From an uncultured Bacteroidia bacterium (GTDB lineage: Bacteria > Bacteroidota > Bacteroidia > Bacteroidales > UBA932): a stretch of 64,000 nt of DNA. Below, one piece after another: positions 40,960 through 51,240 of this stretch. A model generated the notes under the pieces. That model did no database searches. It was not told where the DNA came from and saw nothing but the letters and a program-made list of their open reading frames with translations. A program made the translations under genes and the position numbers. The DNA lies in contig CACZZF010000004.1 in the NCBI GenBank assembly GCA_902785575.1, positions 124,001 through 188,000 on the forward strand, read 5' to 3'. Position 1 is the stretch's first letter. Each line of letters begins with the position of its first letter.

Positions 40960-43305
40960 ATGATTAGATTCTTTAAGCTGGTATTCCTGGCGGCGGCTCT
41001 GTCGTCAGGAATATCTTTTGTCGCTTGCGGCGGGGAACGTCTCGTCGATTATGTTGAGCCAAGGATAGGTACCGCCCATTGCCGTTATTTCCATTTCGCC
41101 CCAGGCTCGCTTCCCTTCGGCATGGCAAAGCCCGGCCCTTCGACAAATGGCCATTTGGGGAATAGGTCAGGATGGGAAGCTACTGGTTATGATTATCGGG
41201 ACGGCTCCATTGAAGGATTCCCGTGCGCTCATGAGTTCCAGGTGGGTGGAATAACCCTAATGGCTACCCGTGGAGGGGATACTCCTGTCACGATACCAGG
41301 AAGGCCTGACGGGACGGGTCCGGAAGGTTACCGCTCGGCGTTCAGCCATGAAGAGGAAATCGCCATGCCGGGATACTATTCAGTACTCTTGAAAGACTAC
41401 GGCATCAAAGCGGAACTAACTGCTACTGAGAGGGTGGCATATCAAAGATTCACATTCCCGGCCGATTCACACAGCCGTGTGATATTCAATATCGGGAGCC
41501 GTATGGGGGAGAGCGGAGCGGTCAAAGATGCCAAGGTGGAGATCCTTCCTGACGGAACCGTGGAGGGCTGGGTTATAACTCTTCCCGAATATGTCAAGAA
41601 ATACCAACCGGGTGCTGAGGTACCGATTTATTTCTCGGCTTCTTTGGACAAGGTCCCTTCCAAAACGTGGGCTTTCAACGGGGCTGATTGCCATGAAGGA
41701 AATAAGGCACAGGGAATAGGAGCGGGGCTATGCCTTGAGTTCGAGACCTCCGGGAATGAGGCGATAACCGTGAAGGTCGGAATCTCCTTTACCTCAGTGA
41801 GTAACGCCCGCTTGAACCGGGAAACCGAGTCCGGGAACCTGTCTTTTGACAAGGCTAAGAAAAAGGCGGTCAAGACATGGGAAGACTATCTTGGAAGAAT
41901 CCGGGTCAAGACGGATGTGAGGGAAGACAATGTCAAGTTCTACACGGGTCTTTATCATGCCTTGCTTGGCCGAGGGGTCTGCAGCGACATAAATGGAGCA
42001 TATCCGAAACATGACGGATCGATCGGCCAGATTCCCTTGAAGAACGGCAATCCTGAGTTCAGGCTTTACAACACCGATGGCATCTGGGGAGGGCAATGGA
42101 ACCTTGTGCAGCTTTGGGCGATGGCCTATCCGGAGCATTTGTCTGAATATATCACCTCCCATTTGCAGGTATTCAAGGATAGCGGATGGCTGGGTGACGG
42201 ACTGGCCAATTCCCGTTACGTCTCTGGAGTCGGCACTAACCTGTTGTCACTTGTTGTTGCCGCGGCCTACGAGTGCGGCATCCGGGATTTCGACATTGAT
42301 TTGGGTTACGAGGCATGCCGTAAAAACGAGTTGGAAGGGGAGGACCGACCCCTCGGGGCAGGCAAATCCGACACCGACCAATTTGTGCGCTATGGATATG
42401 TGCCTCATCTTGAGGCTGGAGCGGGACCTGATGAGACATTTATGTTCAGTGCCTCCCATACTTTGGAATATTCTTATTCGGCCTACGCTGTCGCCCAGCT
42501 GGCCCGCCAGCTGGGGCATCAGGCTGATTATGAGCTGCTGACGAAACTGTCGAAAGGTTGGGAACACATCTACGACGATGATCTTGACCTGGTCCGTCCT
42601 AAACTTGCCGACGGCCGTTTCATTGATAATTTCGACCCGATGCAGGTATGGAGAGGTTTCCAGGAGGGAAATGCCTGGCAGTACACGTTCTATGTCCCGC
42701 ATGATGTGGACGCGCTTGTCGGCAAAGTGGGTCCTGAGGTGTTCAACGAGCGTTTGGACAGCATCTTCACACTCTCCAGACCGAAGATATTCAGTGGCGG
42801 AACTGTCGTTGAGGCCTTTGCCGGTCTGAGGACACTCTATAACCACGGCAACCAGCCTTGTCTCCATATCTCCTGGCTTTTCAATGATGCCGGACGGCCG
42901 TCCTTGACACAGAAATGGGTCCGGGCTATTCTTGACGAGTTCTACGGGACCGATGGCATCCATGGCTACGGTTATGGTCAGGATGAGGATCAGGGACAGT
43001 TGGGGGCTTGGTACGTGATGTCATCCCTTGGGCTTTTTGATGTCGGTGGCCTTACGGCCGAAGATCCTTCTTTCGGGATCGGATCACCCTTGTTCGACAA
43101 GGTGACATTCCGGCTGAACCGGGACTACTTCAGAGGAAGGAAGTTCAAGATGGACATGAAAGGAAACTCAAAGCGGAATATATACGTTAAAGAGTTTTCC
43201 CTCAATGGGAAAGCCCTTCATCGTACCAGACTTCAGTTCCGGGATTTCGCTGAGGGTGGACATCTTAGGATGACAATGTCCGACACCCCTTCAGACAATT
43301 ATTGA
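40960..43305 (+). CDS. GH92 alpha-mannosidase lipoprotein
   Basis: 781 residues. A lipoprotein signal (MIRFFKLVFLAAALSSGISF, Cys23 in VACGG) precedes the N-terminal beta-sandwich (YVEPRIGTAHCRYFHFAPGS) and (alpha/alpha)6 barrel of GH92, Ca2+-dependent exo-alpha-mannosidases that trim N-glycans and yeast mannan. The acid Glu lies in FQEGNAWQYTFYVPHD (about 569). The base region, usually GN(D/E)DxGQMSAW, reads GQDEDQGQLGAW (about 673-684), so it is a divergent member; linkage specificity is open. It begins 3 bp after the metallophosphatase, forming an operon with it and TlpA. No GH18, GH20 or SusC/D partner lies alongside. Confidence 0.93.
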   Translation: MIRFFKLVFLAAALSSGISFVACGGERLVDYVEPRIGTAHCRYFHFAPGSLPFGMAKPGPSTNGHLGNRSGWEATGYDYRDGSIEGFPCAHEFQVGGITLMATRGGDTPVTIPGRPDGTGPEGYRSAFSHEEEIAMPGYYSVLLKDYGIKAELTATERVAYQRFTFPADSHSRVIFNIGSRMGESGAVKDAKVEILPDGTVEGWVITLPEYVKKYQPGAEVPIYFSASLDKVPSKTWAFNGADCHEGNKAQGIGAGLCLEFETSGNEAITVKVGISFTSVSNARLNRETESGNLSFDKAKKKAVKTWEDYLGRIRVKTDVREDNVKFYTGLYHALLGRGVCSDINGAYPKHDGSIGQIPLKNGNPEFRLYNTDGIWGGQWNLVQLWAMAYPEHLSEYITSHLQVFKDSGWLGDGLANSRYVSGVGTNLLSLVVAAAYECGIRDFDIDLGYEACRKNELEGEDRPLGAGKSDTDQFVRYGYVPHLEAGAGPDETFMFSASHTLEYSYSAYAVAQLARQLGHQADYELLTKLSKGWEHIYDDDLDLVRPKLADGRFIDNFDPMQVWRGFQEGNAWQYTFYVPHDVDALVGKVGPEVFNERLDSIFTLSRPKIFSGGTVVEAFAGLRTLYNHGNQPCLHISWLFNDAGRPSLTQKWVRAILDEFYGTDGIHGYGYGQDEDQGQLGAWYVMSSLGLFDVGGLTAEDPSFGIGSPLFDKVTFRLNRDYFRGRKFKMDMKGNSKRNIYVKEFSLNGKALHRTRLQFRDFAEGGHLRMTMSDTPSDNY

Positions 43306-43309
43306 CAGA

Positions 43310-45127
43310 CTACTCGTCCGAGATTTTGCAATCTCCGGCATCCAAGGCCTTCAGAGCCTTCATGAGCTCTTCCACCTCTTCCTTTTCATGGAAAGGACCG
43401 GCTTTGAATACCACAGATCCGTTTTCCACACTTTTGGCGACATCGGCTCCGGCTTTTCTGAAAACCTCCATCGCACCCTCCGGAAGTGACTGACCATTAG
43501 ATGGATAGAACACCACGGTGTACAATCTGTCGTTTTCGAGTTTCCGGGCGTTGTTGGCGCTGATTTGCTCACCGTCCTTATAGGCTCTGATCTCTGCCGT
43601 ACGGAACCCTTGCTTTTTGACTTTGTTGAGATTGGCGAGGGCGTCGGCGTAAGTTCTGAACAAACCTACAGAACAGATGTATTTGCCTCCCGACTGTCTC
43701 TCAAAGACCGGACTTAGACCCTTTATGTCAGCGATTGTGGCCTTTCGGGACTGGGTGAACATCTGGATCTGGTAGATTATGCCTTCGGGGAGTTTGTTGT
43801 TCTCCGCGAACCTGCCTTCGGGGAGGATCATGAATGAATAATCAAACTTTTTCTCAGGCTCTCTGATAGCCAATTCCGGTGCCGGCCCGTAACTATGACG
43901 CGTGAATCTGACACTTGATGGCCTTCTTGCCACCTCGTTTTCCGCCCGTTCCTGCAATTTACTGACATCCAAGACAATACCATTAGCAAGAAACTCCATC
44001 TCCAAAGCTTGGAGACCTTTGACGGCTTTTTGAAGGGCATCGTTTAGCGATGGAAACTGAAGCTCTTTCGCCAGGATTTCCTCCGACAGAGCGGCCTTCC
44101 TTTCATCGCTTGCGGATGAGTATTCGCTCCTGAGTGACTCCAGATTCTTGTTGAATCGCGAGACAGAGTCCCGTAAGGAACGGACCTCTTTCATTTTCTC
44201 CATATAACGCTTGGCCTCTTCGCCAGTGTTATCATCGTTTGATCTTTCGATCTTGCCTGGTTCGAGAGCGGGGAATAAGCTGGACAAGGCCCTCAAGTCT
44301 CTCACATCCATGATGGCCTCGCGCACAGGCATGCCGTCATATTCAATCACATAGACACAGACACTGTCTTTTGAGCAGGACCTGTTAGAGGCGAAAATCG
44401 AGAACCGGCCGTCTTCCGTGTTCATGAACAGGAAGTCGTCATGAGGTGAAGAATATGGGAACCCCATGTTGACCGGGACGTCCCAGTCTCCTGTCTCTGG
44501 ATTCCATTTAGAGACATACAAATCATATCCTCCCACACCATAAAGCCCCTTTGAGGCGAAATACATCGATTCCCCATCGGGAGAGAGCATGGGATAAATC
44601 TCGTCAGAGGAGCTGGTTAACTGCTCATTGATAAGGGTTGGAGCAGTCCACATCGAGTCGGCCAAGGAGGTTCTGTATATATTTCGGATACCTTCGTCGT
44701 CAGCCGCGGAATAGTAGATATCTTTTGCTCCTTCCGGATAATAAACAGCCTGCGCGAGGCCATCTCCGCCCTTGGGATCCAGTTGGTTGGGGGACTTGCG
44801 CCAACTATTGTCCTCCAGTGGGTAGAAAAGAAGGAAATCCTTCAGGGGGAAAGTCTTTCTGGCCACAACGACAGGCCTGCTGCAGAATTCCATCATCTTC
44901 TGCCCGTTCTTGCTCATGATACTCAGGTCTTCGATTTTGTCGACGGCGGTGGAATCGAGTTCCACAACCTGCCTGCAGAGTTCATCCGCAAGAATAAAGT
45001 CATAAGCCAACCTGGCTGAATCAGCTTTGGCGATCAGTTTGTCTATGATAGTCTGCGATCCCGCTATTTGGCATACGGCGAGCAGGACCAAGGTTATCAG
45101 CGAAGTGTCAAAAAATCTCTTTCTCAT
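43310..45127 (-). CDS. Secreted PD40-repeat protein with two SPOR-like C-terminal domains
   Basis: 605 residues. Signal peptide to about residue 24 (QIAGSQ), a short helical part, then PD40/TolB-like beta-propeller repeats (DEIYPMLSPDGESMYFASKG, DDFLFMNTEDGRFSIFASNR). A coiled-coil stretch spans about 295-400 (MEKMKEVRSLRDSVSRFNKN). Two SPOR-like alpha/beta repeats close it: about 445-510 (IIYQIQMFTQSRKATIADIK) and 530-600 (LYTVVFYPSNGQSLPEGAME). SPOR domains bind denuded peptidoglycan glycan strands, so it may sit at the cell wall or septum. Proteins with PD40 parts often carry an OmpA domain; here SPOR takes that place. Divergent from secDF. Confidence 0.82.
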   Translation of the reverse strand: MRKRFFDTSLITLVLLAVCQIAGSQTIIDKLIAKADSARLAYDFILADELCRQVVELDSTAVDKIEDLSIMSKNGQKMMEFCSRPVVVARKTFPLKDFLLFYPLEDNSWRKSPNQLDPKGGDGLAQAVYYPEGAKDIYYSAADDEGIRNIYRTSLADSMWTAPTLINEQLTSSSDEIYPMLSPDGESMYFASKGLYGVGGYDLYVSKWNPETGDWDVPVNMGFPYSSPHDDFLFMNTEDGRFSIFASNRSCSKDSVCVYVIEYDGMPVREAIMDVRDLRALSSLFPALEPGKIERSNDDNTGEEAKRYMEKMKEVRSLRDSVSRFNKNLESLRSEYSSASDERKAALSEEILAKELQFPSLNDALQKAVKGLQALEMEFLANGIVLDVSKLQERAENEVARRPSSVRFTRHSYGPAPELAIREPEKKFDYSFMILPEGRFAENNKLPEGIIYQIQMFTQSRKATIADIKGLSPVFERQSGGKYICSVGLFRTYADALANLNKVKKQGFRTAEIRAYKDGEQISANNARKLENDRLYTVVFYPSNGQSLPEGAMEVFRKAGADVAKSVENGSVVFKAGPFHEKEEVEELMKALKALDAGDCKISDE

Positions 45128-45154
45128 TCCGGAAAATCGGAGTCAACATGATTG

Positions 45155-45162
45155 CAAAAATA
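45155..45162 (-). promoter_or_regulatory. -7 promoter element for the PD40/SPOR gene
   Basis: TATTTTTG on the minus strand fits TAnnTTTG, 27 bp upstream of the ATG at 45127. Confidence 0.45.
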
Positions 45163-45203
45163 AGAAATACTTGGCAGATAATTTCTTTCTAAGAAAAAAA
45201 TGC

Positions 45204-45211
45204 TAAATTTG
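45204..45211 (+). promoter_or_regulatory. -7 promoter element for secDF
   Basis: TAAATTTG fits TAnnTTTG, with a near TTTG (TTTC at 45182-45185) upstream. The leader to the ATG at 45267 is about 50 nt. Confidence 0.5.
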
Positions 45212-45266
45212 TACCCTTATTTTTATGCCCGAACGCAAAAACAATAAAAATATAAAGTAAAACATT

Positions 45267-48200
45267 ATGCAAAGTAAAGGTTGGATAAGGCTGGTCGCCA
45301 TCTTGCTCGCCATCGCTTCGATTTGGCAGCTCTCTTTCACGGCGGTGACTGCCATCCAGGAAAGGAAGGCTGAGAAGTTCGCTGAGAAAGCGGCTGTCGC
45401 GGCCATGAATTCCGCTTCGTTCGCCAAGGTTTCCCCTGAGGACCAGGCGTATTATCTTGATTCAATCAGGAAGGACCAGAACAGGGTCTACATTGATTCC
45501 ATTTCCTCAAAGAAGGTCTATCTTTGGAATACTTACAAAGACACCAAGGCCAAGGAGATCAACCTCGGTCTGGACCTCAAGGGAGGTATGAACGTCATGC
45601 TCCAGGTCCAGCTTCAGGATCTTGTTAGGGCTCTGTCGGGTGATAACCCTTCACCTGCTTTCCAGCAGGCCCTCAACCTCGCCAAGCAGAGAAGCGTCAA
45701 CTCCAGGGACGACTTCATCACCCTCTTCGGCAACGCTTGGAAAGAGGTCGCCGGTGGCCAGAGGCTTTCCCAGATCTTCGGTACTTACGAGATGAAGGAC
45801 AAGATCAAGCCCGAGTCTACTGACGCTGAGGTACTTACCATTATCCGTGGTGAGGCGGAGAGCGCCGTCTCGAACTCCTTCAACGTCCTCAGGAACCGTA
45901 TTGACCGTTTCGGTGTGACCCAGCCTTCTATCCAGAAGATTGGAAACAGCGGACGTATTCTTGTCGAGCTCCCTGGTGTCAAGGAGCCTGAGCGCGTGAG
46001 AAAACTTCTCCAGGGCACAGCTTCCCTCGAATTCTGGGAGACTTTCACCAACCAGGAGATTTCCGGTTATCTCGCTGAGGCTAACGCCAAATTGGCCCAG
46101 ATCCTCGCTGAGGAAACTCCCGCCGCTCCCGTTGAGGAGAATAAAGAGGCTGAAGGAGAGGACATCCTTGGATCAGAGCTCGCCCAGAACCAGAACGCTG
46201 ACGCCGACCTCGAGGCATACAAGAAGCAGAACCCTCTGTTCGCTGTCTTGTCGCCCTCACAGTATACCGGCAACGCTTGCATAGGTTTCGCTTCCGGTGT
46301 TGACACCGCCAAGGTCAACAGGTACCTCGCTATGCCTCAGATCGCCGAGATATTCCCTGCTGAATTCATCCCGATGTGGTCTGTGAAGCCTTCAGAGATG
46401 TTCGACTCCGATAATATCTTCGAACTCATCGCCATCAAGTCGACTTCCCGCAACGGAAAGGCCAAGCTTGACGGTGGTGTGGTCACCGATGCCCGCGTGG
46501 TCTATGACCATGGCACCAACGGTGAGCCTTCCGTTTCCATGAGCATGAACGCGGAGGGCGCCAACATCTGGGCCCGCATGACTGGTGACAACGTGGGAAG
46601 GCAGATCGCCATCGTCCTCGACGGCATGGTGTATTCCTATCCTAATGTCAACAGCGCCATTACTGGTGGAAACTCCTCTATCACAGGTCATTTCACTCCT
46701 GATGAGGCCACTGACCTCGTGAACGTATTGAAGTCTGGTAAGCTTCCCGCCCCTGCAACTATCATTCAGGAGCAGGTTGTCGGACCTTCCCTCGGAGCCA
46801 AGTCGATCAAGGCTGGTATGATCTCCTTCCTGATCGCCTTCCTCCTCGTCCTTCTCTACATGATATTCTTCTATCAGGGTGCCGGTATCGCCGCTGACAT
46901 CGCTCTGCTCTGCAACGTCCTGTTGCTCTTCGGAGTTCTCGTGTCCTTCGGCGCTGTCTTGACTCTGCCTGGTATCGCGGGTCTCGTGTTGACGATGGGT
47001 ATGGCTGTGGATGCCAACGTTATTATATATGAACGTATCAAAGAGGAGCTCGCTGCCGGCAAGGGCCTGAGCAAGGCTGTGGCCGACGGTTACAAGAACG
47101 CCTATTCCGCCATTATCGACGGTCAGGTGACCACCCTCCTTACCGGTATCGTTCTCTTCGTGTTCGGTTCCGGTCCTGTCCAGGGCTTCGCCACCACGTT
47201 GATCATTGGTATCATCACCTCTGTTCTCACATCCATCTTCATTACCCGTCTTATCTTTGACGACCGTATCAAGAAGGGCAAGAACATCACGTTCGAGAAC
47301 AGCCTTACCAAGAACTTCCTCAAGAACACCCACTTCGATTTCATCAGCGCCCGCAAGGTCTCTTACATTGTCTCCGGCGTTCTGATCCTCATTTCCATCG
47401 TGTCCATCTTCACCAAGGGCTTCACCTATGGTGTCGATTTCACCGGTGGTCGTACCTATGTCGTCCGCTTCGACAAGCCTGTGACCGCTGAGGAGATTCG
47501 CCAGGCCGCTATCGCCGAGTTCGACGGAGCTGTCGAGGTCAAGCAGTTCGGAGGCGAGAGCCAGATGAAGATCACGACCCAGTACAAGAACGACGAGGAG
47601 TCCTCTGACGTTGACGCTGAGGTTGAGGGCAAGCTTTACAACGCTCTCATCCCGTTCTTCGCAGAGAAGATGAGCATCGATGAGTTCAAGTCAACTCTCG
47701 GCAATCCTAATGGTATCATTTCATCCGACAAGGTTGGTCCTACCATCGCTAACGACATCAAGAGGGACGCTGTGATCGCTGTTATCCTCGCCCTGATCGT
47801 TATCTTCGCTTACATCGCCTTCAGGTTCAAGGGATGGACATGGGGTCTTGGTGGAGTTGTCTCCCTGGCCCACACCGCCATCATCGTCATCGGTTTCTTC
47901 TCGTTGTTCTCCGGCATCCTGCCGTTCAACCTCGACGTTGACCAGACGTTCATCGCAGCTATCCTGACGATCATCGGATACGCTATCAATGATAACGTGG
48001 TTATCTTCGACCGTATCCGTGAATACAGGACCCTGCATCCGAATACGGACATCAAGACCAACACGAACCTGGCTTTGAACGCGACCCTCACCCGTACGGT
48101 CAACACCTCTGTCTCCACTCTCGTGACCATGCTCGCTATCGCAATCTGGGGCGGTGAGTCCATCAGGGGTCTCGCTGTCGCCCTCATCCTCGGTATCCTG

Positions 48201-48314
48201 ATCGGAACTTACGCTTCCATCTTCATCGGTACCCCTGTGATGTACGACGCCACTGTCGCCCGTCAGAAGAAGATTGCCGCGGCTGAGCCTGCGAAGAAGT
48301 CTTCCAAGAAGTAA
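45267..48314 (+). CDS. secDF: Fused protein-export membrane protein SecDF
   Basis: 1015 residues joining SecD (1 to about 650) and SecF (about 680-985). SecDF uses the proton gradient to pull exported proteins through SecYEG. The first helix (LVAILLAIASIWQLSFTAV) and periplasmic P1 head with NLGLDLKGGMNVMLQVQL are standard. SecD membrane block: GPSLGAKSIKAGMISFLIAF, DANVIIYERIKEELAAGKGL; SecF block: KGFTYGVDFTGGRTYVVRF, INDNVVIFDRIREYR, NTSVSTLVTMLAIAIWGG. The paired Asp/Arg of DANVIIYERIKEE and NDNVVIFDRIREY are the transport hallmarks. An acidic, Asn-rich insert around 295-325 is lineage-specific. Codon use is highly biased. A Lys-rich tail (AAAEPAKKSSKK) ends it. Confidence 0.98.
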   Translation: MQSKGWIRLVAILLAIASIWQLSFTAVTAIQERKAEKFAEKAAVAAMNSASFAKVSPEDQAYYLDSIRKDQNRVYIDSISSKKVYLWNTYKDTKAKEINLGLDLKGGMNVMLQVQLQDLVRALSGDNPSPAFQQALNLAKQRSVNSRDDFITLFGNAWKEVAGGQRLSQIFGTYEMKDKIKPESTDAEVLTIIRGEAESAVSNSFNVLRNRIDRFGVTQPSIQKIGNSGRILVELPGVKEPERVRKLLQGTASLEFWETFTNQEISGYLAEANAKLAQILAEETPAAPVEENKEAEGEDILGSELAQNQNADADLEAYKKQNPLFAVLSPSQYTGNACIGFASGVDTAKVNRYLAMPQIAEIFPAEFIPMWSVKPSEMFDSDNIFELIAIKSTSRNGKAKLDGGVVTDARVVYDHGTNGEPSVSMSMNAEGANIWARMTGDNVGRQIAIVLDGMVYSYPNVNSAITGGNSSITGHFTPDEATDLVNVLKSGKLPAPATIIQEQVVGPSLGAKSIKAGMISFLIAFLLVLLYMIFFYQGAGIAADIALLCNVLLLFGVLVSFGAVLTLPGIAGLVLTMGMAVDANVIIYERIKEELAAGKGLSKAVADGYKNAYSAIIDGQVTTLLTGIVLFVFGSGPVQGFATTLIIGIITSVLTSIFITRLIFDDRIKKGKNITFENSLTKNFLKNTHFDFISARKVSYIVSGVLILISIVSIFTKGFTYGVDFTGGRTYVVRFDKPVTAEEIRQAAIAEFDGAVEVKQFGGESQMKITTQYKNDEESSDVDAEVEGKLYNALIPFFAEKMSIDEFKSTLGNPNGIISSDKVGPTIANDIKRDAVIAVILALIVIFAYIAFRFKGWTWGLGGVVSLAHTAIIVIGFFSLFSGILPFNLDVDQTFIAAILTIIGYAINDNVVIFDRIREYRTLHPNTDIKTNTNLALNATLTRTVNTSVSTLVTMLAIAIWGGESIRGLAVALILGILIGTYASIFIGTPVMYDATVARQKKIAAAEPAKKSSKK

Positions 48315-48332
48315 GAATTATTAAGAATATTG

Positions 48333-48363
48333 AAGCGCCAGCCAGGTGGTTGGCGCTTTTTTT
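48333..48363 (+). terminator. Rho-independent terminator after secDF
   Basis: AAGCGCCA and TGGCGCTT form a stem with a short inner stem in the loop, followed by a T run, 18 bp after the secDF stop. Confidence 0.88.
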
Positions 48364-48375
48364 ATATTTATTATA

Positions 48376-48383
48376 TATATTTG
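48376..48383 (+). promoter_or_regulatory. -7 promoter element for aspA
   Basis: TATATTTG fits TAnnTTTG, 36 bp upstream of the aspA ATG and directly after the secDF terminator. Confidence 0.5.
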
Positions 48384-48419
48384 TACGACATAATACGTTT
48401 TTAAATTAAAGATTGAAAT

Positions 48420-49811
48420 ATGAGTGAGAAATTCAGGATTGAGTCCGATTTGCTCGGTGAGCTTCAGGTTCCGGTGAACGCTTATTACGGAGTTCAGACA
48501 CAGCGGGCATTGAACAATTACAAGATATCGACGACCAGGATGTGCCATTATCCTGATTATGTCATCGCGATGGCTTGCATCAAGTACGCCGCCGCGAAGA
48601 CTAACAAGGAGCTCGGCGCTCTTGATCCTGTCATAGCCGACGCTATAATGACTGCCTGCAAGGAAATCATTGACGGCAAATTCCATGACCAGTTCCCTGT
48701 GGACATGATGCAGGGTGGAGCCGGAACATCGGTTAATATGAATGCCAATGAGGTGATCGCCAACAGGGCCCTCGAGATTATGGGACACCAGAAAGGCGAG
48801 TACAATTATTGCTCTCCGAATGATCATGTCAACTGTGCCCAGTCAACTAATGACGCGTATCCTTCAGCCTTCCGTTATGCTTTCATCAGGATGAACCGTA
48901 AACTTGAGGCGAGCCTCAAGGATTTGATCGCGGCTTTCCGCGCGAAAGGTGAAGAGTTCAAGGATGTCATCAAGATGGGACGTACCCAGTTGCAGGACGC
49001 TGTCCCTATGACTTCCGGCCAGGAGTTCCATGCCTACGCCACCAACCTTGAGGAGGAAGTCGCTAATCTTGAGAGGAATGTCAATCTCCTTTATGAGATC
49101 AATATGGGCGGTACAGCCATCGGTACCGGTCTTAACGCCAAGCCTGGTTTCGCTACCCTTTGCGCAGCCAACTTGACGGAACTCACAGGTGAGAAGTTCA
49201 TCGCCGCCCCCGACCTTGTCGAGGCGACCCCTGACACAGGAGCGTATGTGAGCTACTCAGGTGCTCTTAAGAGGCTCGCTGTCAAGCTTTCGAAGATATG
49301 CAATGACCTTCGTCTTATGGCTTCCGGTCCGCGTTGCGGTCTGCATGAGATCAATCTGCCGCCCAAGGCTCCCGGATCCTCAATCATGCCTGGAAAGGTC
49401 AATCCTGTCATCCCTGAGGTAACCAACCAGGTTTGCTTCAAGGTTATCGGCAACGATGTCACTGTCTCCTTTGCCGCCGAGGCTGGCCAGCTCCAGCTTA
49501 ATGTGATGGAACCTGTTATCGCCCAGTCGGTTATGGAGAGCATAACATGGCTGACCAATGCCATGAACACCCTCCGGAAGGAGTGCGTCGAAGGCATCAC
49601 AGTCAATAAGGAGCGTTGTTACGACATGGTAAAGAACAGCATCGGTATTGTTACCGCTCTTAACCCGATTATAGGTTACAAGGCCAGCACCAAGATAGCC
49701 AAGGAGGCTCTTGAGACCAACCGTTCGGTCTATGACATCGTTCTGGAGCAGGGCATTATGACCAAGGAAGACCTTGACAAGGCTCTCGATCCCGAGAACA
49801 TGATCGGATAA
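48420..49811 (+). CDS. aspA: Aspartate ammonia-lyase
   Basis: 463 residues, full length. It splits L-aspartate to fumarate and ammonia, feeding fumarate respiration and succinate production in anaerobes. The aspartase/fumarase superfamily marks are complete: NAYYGVQTQRALNNY, AQSTNDAYPSAF, GRTQLQDAVPMTSGQEF and the catalytic-loop signature GSSIMPGKVNPVIPEV with its Ser. The opening ERIESDLLGE-type sequence (FRIESDLLGELQVPVNAYYG) and QDAVPMT (not the fumarase pattern) favour aspartase over class II fumarase. It stands alone between two terminators and has its own promoter. Confidence 0.95.
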   Translation: MSEKFRIESDLLGELQVPVNAYYGVQTQRALNNYKISTTRMCHYPDYVIAMACIKYAAAKTNKELGALDPVIADAIMTACKEIIDGKFHDQFPVDMMQGGAGTSVNMNANEVIANRALEIMGHQKGEYNYCSPNDHVNCAQSTNDAYPSAFRYAFIRMNRKLEASLKDLIAAFRAKGEEFKDVIKMGRTQLQDAVPMTSGQEFHAYATNLEEEVANLERNVNLLYEINMGGTAIGTGLNAKPGFATLCAANLTELTGEKFIAAPDLVEATPDTGAYVSYSGALKRLAVKLSKICNDLRLMASGPRCGLHEINLPPKAPGSSIMPGKVNPVIPEVTNQVCFKVIGNDVTVSFAAEAGQLQLNVMEPVIAQSVMESITWLTNAMNTLRKECVEGITVNKERCYDMVKNSIGIVTALNPIIGYKASTKIAKEALETNRSVYDIVLEQGIMTKEDLDKALDPENMIG

Positions 49812-49814
49812 AAT

Positions 49815-49846
49815 AAAAGAGCCGGCCCTTAGAGGCCGGCTCTTTT
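49815..49846. terminator. Bidirectional terminator between aspA and eno
   Basis: AAAAGAGCCGGCC and GGCCGGCTCTTTT form a perfect 13-bp stem around a 6-nt loop, giving a T run in both directions between the converging aspA and eno genes. Confidence 0.92.
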
Positions 49847-49860
49847 CGTAAGGAGAAGTC

Positions 49861-51195
<1,335 letters not shown>

Positions 51196-51207
51196 TCATC
51201 AATCTTA

Positions 51208-51215
51208 CAAATATA
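51208..51215 (-). promoter_or_regulatory. -7 promoter element for eno
   Basis: TATATTTG on the minus strand fits TAnnTTTG, 39 bp upstream of the eno ATG. Confidence 0.55.
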
Positions 51216-51240
51216 AGAATTATTCCTAATAATATGAACC

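Noticed and set aside
46392..47333. Antisense frame of 313 codons opposite secDF
   Set aside because: Gly/Asp/Glu/His-rich shadow of a highly biased gene.
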